Of a stretch of DNA of 64,000 nt, positions 63,404 to 64,000 are shown in pieces. The position numbers and the translations under genes are program-made. Source of the stretch: Ochrobactrum sp. BTU1 (lineage in GTDB: Bacteria; Pseudomonadota; Alphaproteobacteria; Rhizobiales; Rhizobiaceae); NCBI GenBank assembly GCA_018798825.1, contig CP076356.1, positions 248,001 through 312,000 on the forward strand. The letters are read 5' to 3'. The stretch's first letter is position 1. Each line of letters begins with the position of its first letter. A model generated the notes under the pieces. That model was not told the DNA's origin and did no database searches. It saw nothing but the letters and a program-made list of their open reading frames with translations.

Positions 63404-63601
63404 CTAGTCGTTGTCGACTGGTGTACGGCAAGTATCGTAGATACGGGTAAAACACTCCTGATCGACGCCTGCGGAAGTGCGGCAAACACTCTCCGCAAAG
63501 GTTTTGCATTCCGTCTCACTGCTCCCGAACCCTTCTCCCTCATCCGCATGAGCGGAAGTTGCAGCAGCTAGAATAATCAACGTGATACAATATTTTAACA
63601 T
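63404..63601 (-). CDS. Small secreted cysteine-containing protein
   Basis: A 65-residue exported protein. ATG 63601 (MLKYCITLIILAAATSAHA) has AGGTGA upstream and gives a signal peptide of 19 residues; an in-frame GTG at 63613 adds four residues. The mature 46 residues hold four cysteines (TECKT, SVCRT, QECFTR, DTCRT) in an evenly spaced pattern, suggesting two disulfides. No domain recognised. Probably periplasmic. Confidence 0.6.
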   Translation of the reverse strand: MLKYCITLIILAAATSAHADEGEGFGSSETECKTFAESVCRTSAGVDQECFTRIYDTCRTPVDND

Positions 63602-64000
63602 TGTTTTTGTCACCTATTTAAATCCACATTCGAAATAATACATATTTTTCAGTTATTTATAACCACCGATAATTGGAGGTTGATTCTTGGGTGAAGTCTG
63701 GGTGAAGCCACCTAGGTCTTATAGTGGTAAGTGTTACGTTCAGGCGATCTCGGGTGTCTGTCCCTGGGACACTCCGTCATGCCGCAATTGCTCGATATCT
63801 GTTTCGGTGAGCAAAAGATCGACACTTGAAACAGGGTGAAGGGGGCGCTCACGCCTTCACCTTACCTAAACGCGGTGTGTCTGGCGGAGGGTAAGTTCCA
63901 ACCGCTCTCGTTCTCGATGCGGTTGTGCGAAGTGTCCAACATCGATAGCACCGAAATCCTATTCTTTCCTGCCCTCTGTTGGACAACGGTGCATGCGAGC
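63602..64000. other. Right-edge region, no supported gene
   Basis: 399 bases. Contains repeated GGGTGAAG motifs near 63690 and the palindrome TGTCCC-T-GGGACA near 63757. A short minus frame ending about 63735 (DLLLTETDIEQLRHDGV) could be the tail of a lost gene; too little is visible to call it. Confidence 0.4.

Noticed and set aside
63735..63880. Tail of a minus-strand gene at the right edge
   Set aside because: Only about 40 codons are open before a stop and no family can be identified.

Overview
The window looks like chromosomal DNA of a Rhizobiales alphaproteobacterium, most likely the Brucella/Ochrobactrum group. This is inferred from moderate GC, many solute-binding-protein ABC transporters, the close likeness of one gene to the Brucella 4-hydroxyproline epimerase, and dense operons with ATGA start/stop overlaps. 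No rRNA, tRNA, CRISPR array, insertion sequence or prophage was recognised. Most of the window is catabolic and transport operons.

Left part (1-12.9 kb): a polyamine-type ABC importer (ATPase, binding protein and the start of a permease, minus strand) lies divergent from a class-III aminotransferase. An amidohydrolase and an oligopeptide-type ABC system follow, then an IclR regulator. Palindromes of the form TTTCA-N5-TGAAA lie in front of the ATPase/aminotransferase pair, the amidohydrolase and the peptide-binding protein, so these operons may form one regulon.

13.7-22.2 kb: a second oligopeptide-type ABC system (permease, permease, two-domain ATPase, binding protein) is followed by an OsmC-like protein, a zinc-free MDR oxidoreductase, a DszC/SfnB-like flavin monooxygenase and a CGNR zinc-finger protein. 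This suggests uptake and oxidation of an organosulfur or related compound.

22.3-35.5 kb: a third peptide-type ABC system is split between divergent operons. The minus arm carries the binding protein, an M17 aminopeptidase and a penicillin-recognising serine hydrolase. The plus arm carries two permeases and a two-domain ATPase, followed by a glutamate-1-semialdehyde-aminomutase-like aminotransferase, an FGGY kinase, a glucosamine-6-phosphate-deaminase-like protein and a GntR/UTRA regulator. Together they look like a pathway for an amino-sugar/amino-acid or peptide conjugate.

35.5-40.2 kb: accessory region with a DUF1203 protein, a small secreted protein, a TetR regulator with a DUF418 membrane protein, and an AadA-like nucleotidyltransferase.

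40.5-55.4 kb: the most interesting part. A GntR/FCD regulator and a LivKHMGF importer (minus) are divergent from a long plus-strand operon: cupin, SDR, aspartate-dehydrogenase-like protein, D-amino-acid dehydrogenase, 4-hydroxyproline-epimerase-like protein (Cys/Cys), NIPSNAP protein, a 594-residue protein with a C-terminal cobalamin-binding domain, a DapA-family lyase/deaminase, a second proline-racemase-family protein (Ser/Cys) and an alpha/beta hydrolase. It shares several parts with the hydroxyproline pathway, but it lacks the semialdehyde dehydrogenase and adds a B12 protein and an amino-acid dehydrogenase. It is the best candidate for an undescribed catabolic system. Two matching palindromes flank the divergent promoter.

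55.8-64 kb: a BdcA-like SDR with its TetR regulator, a 1.7-kb gene-poor stretch holding a decayed higBA toxin-antitoxin relic, a three-domain LigD ligase without an adjacent ku, an MFS transporter and a small secreted cysteine-containing protein.
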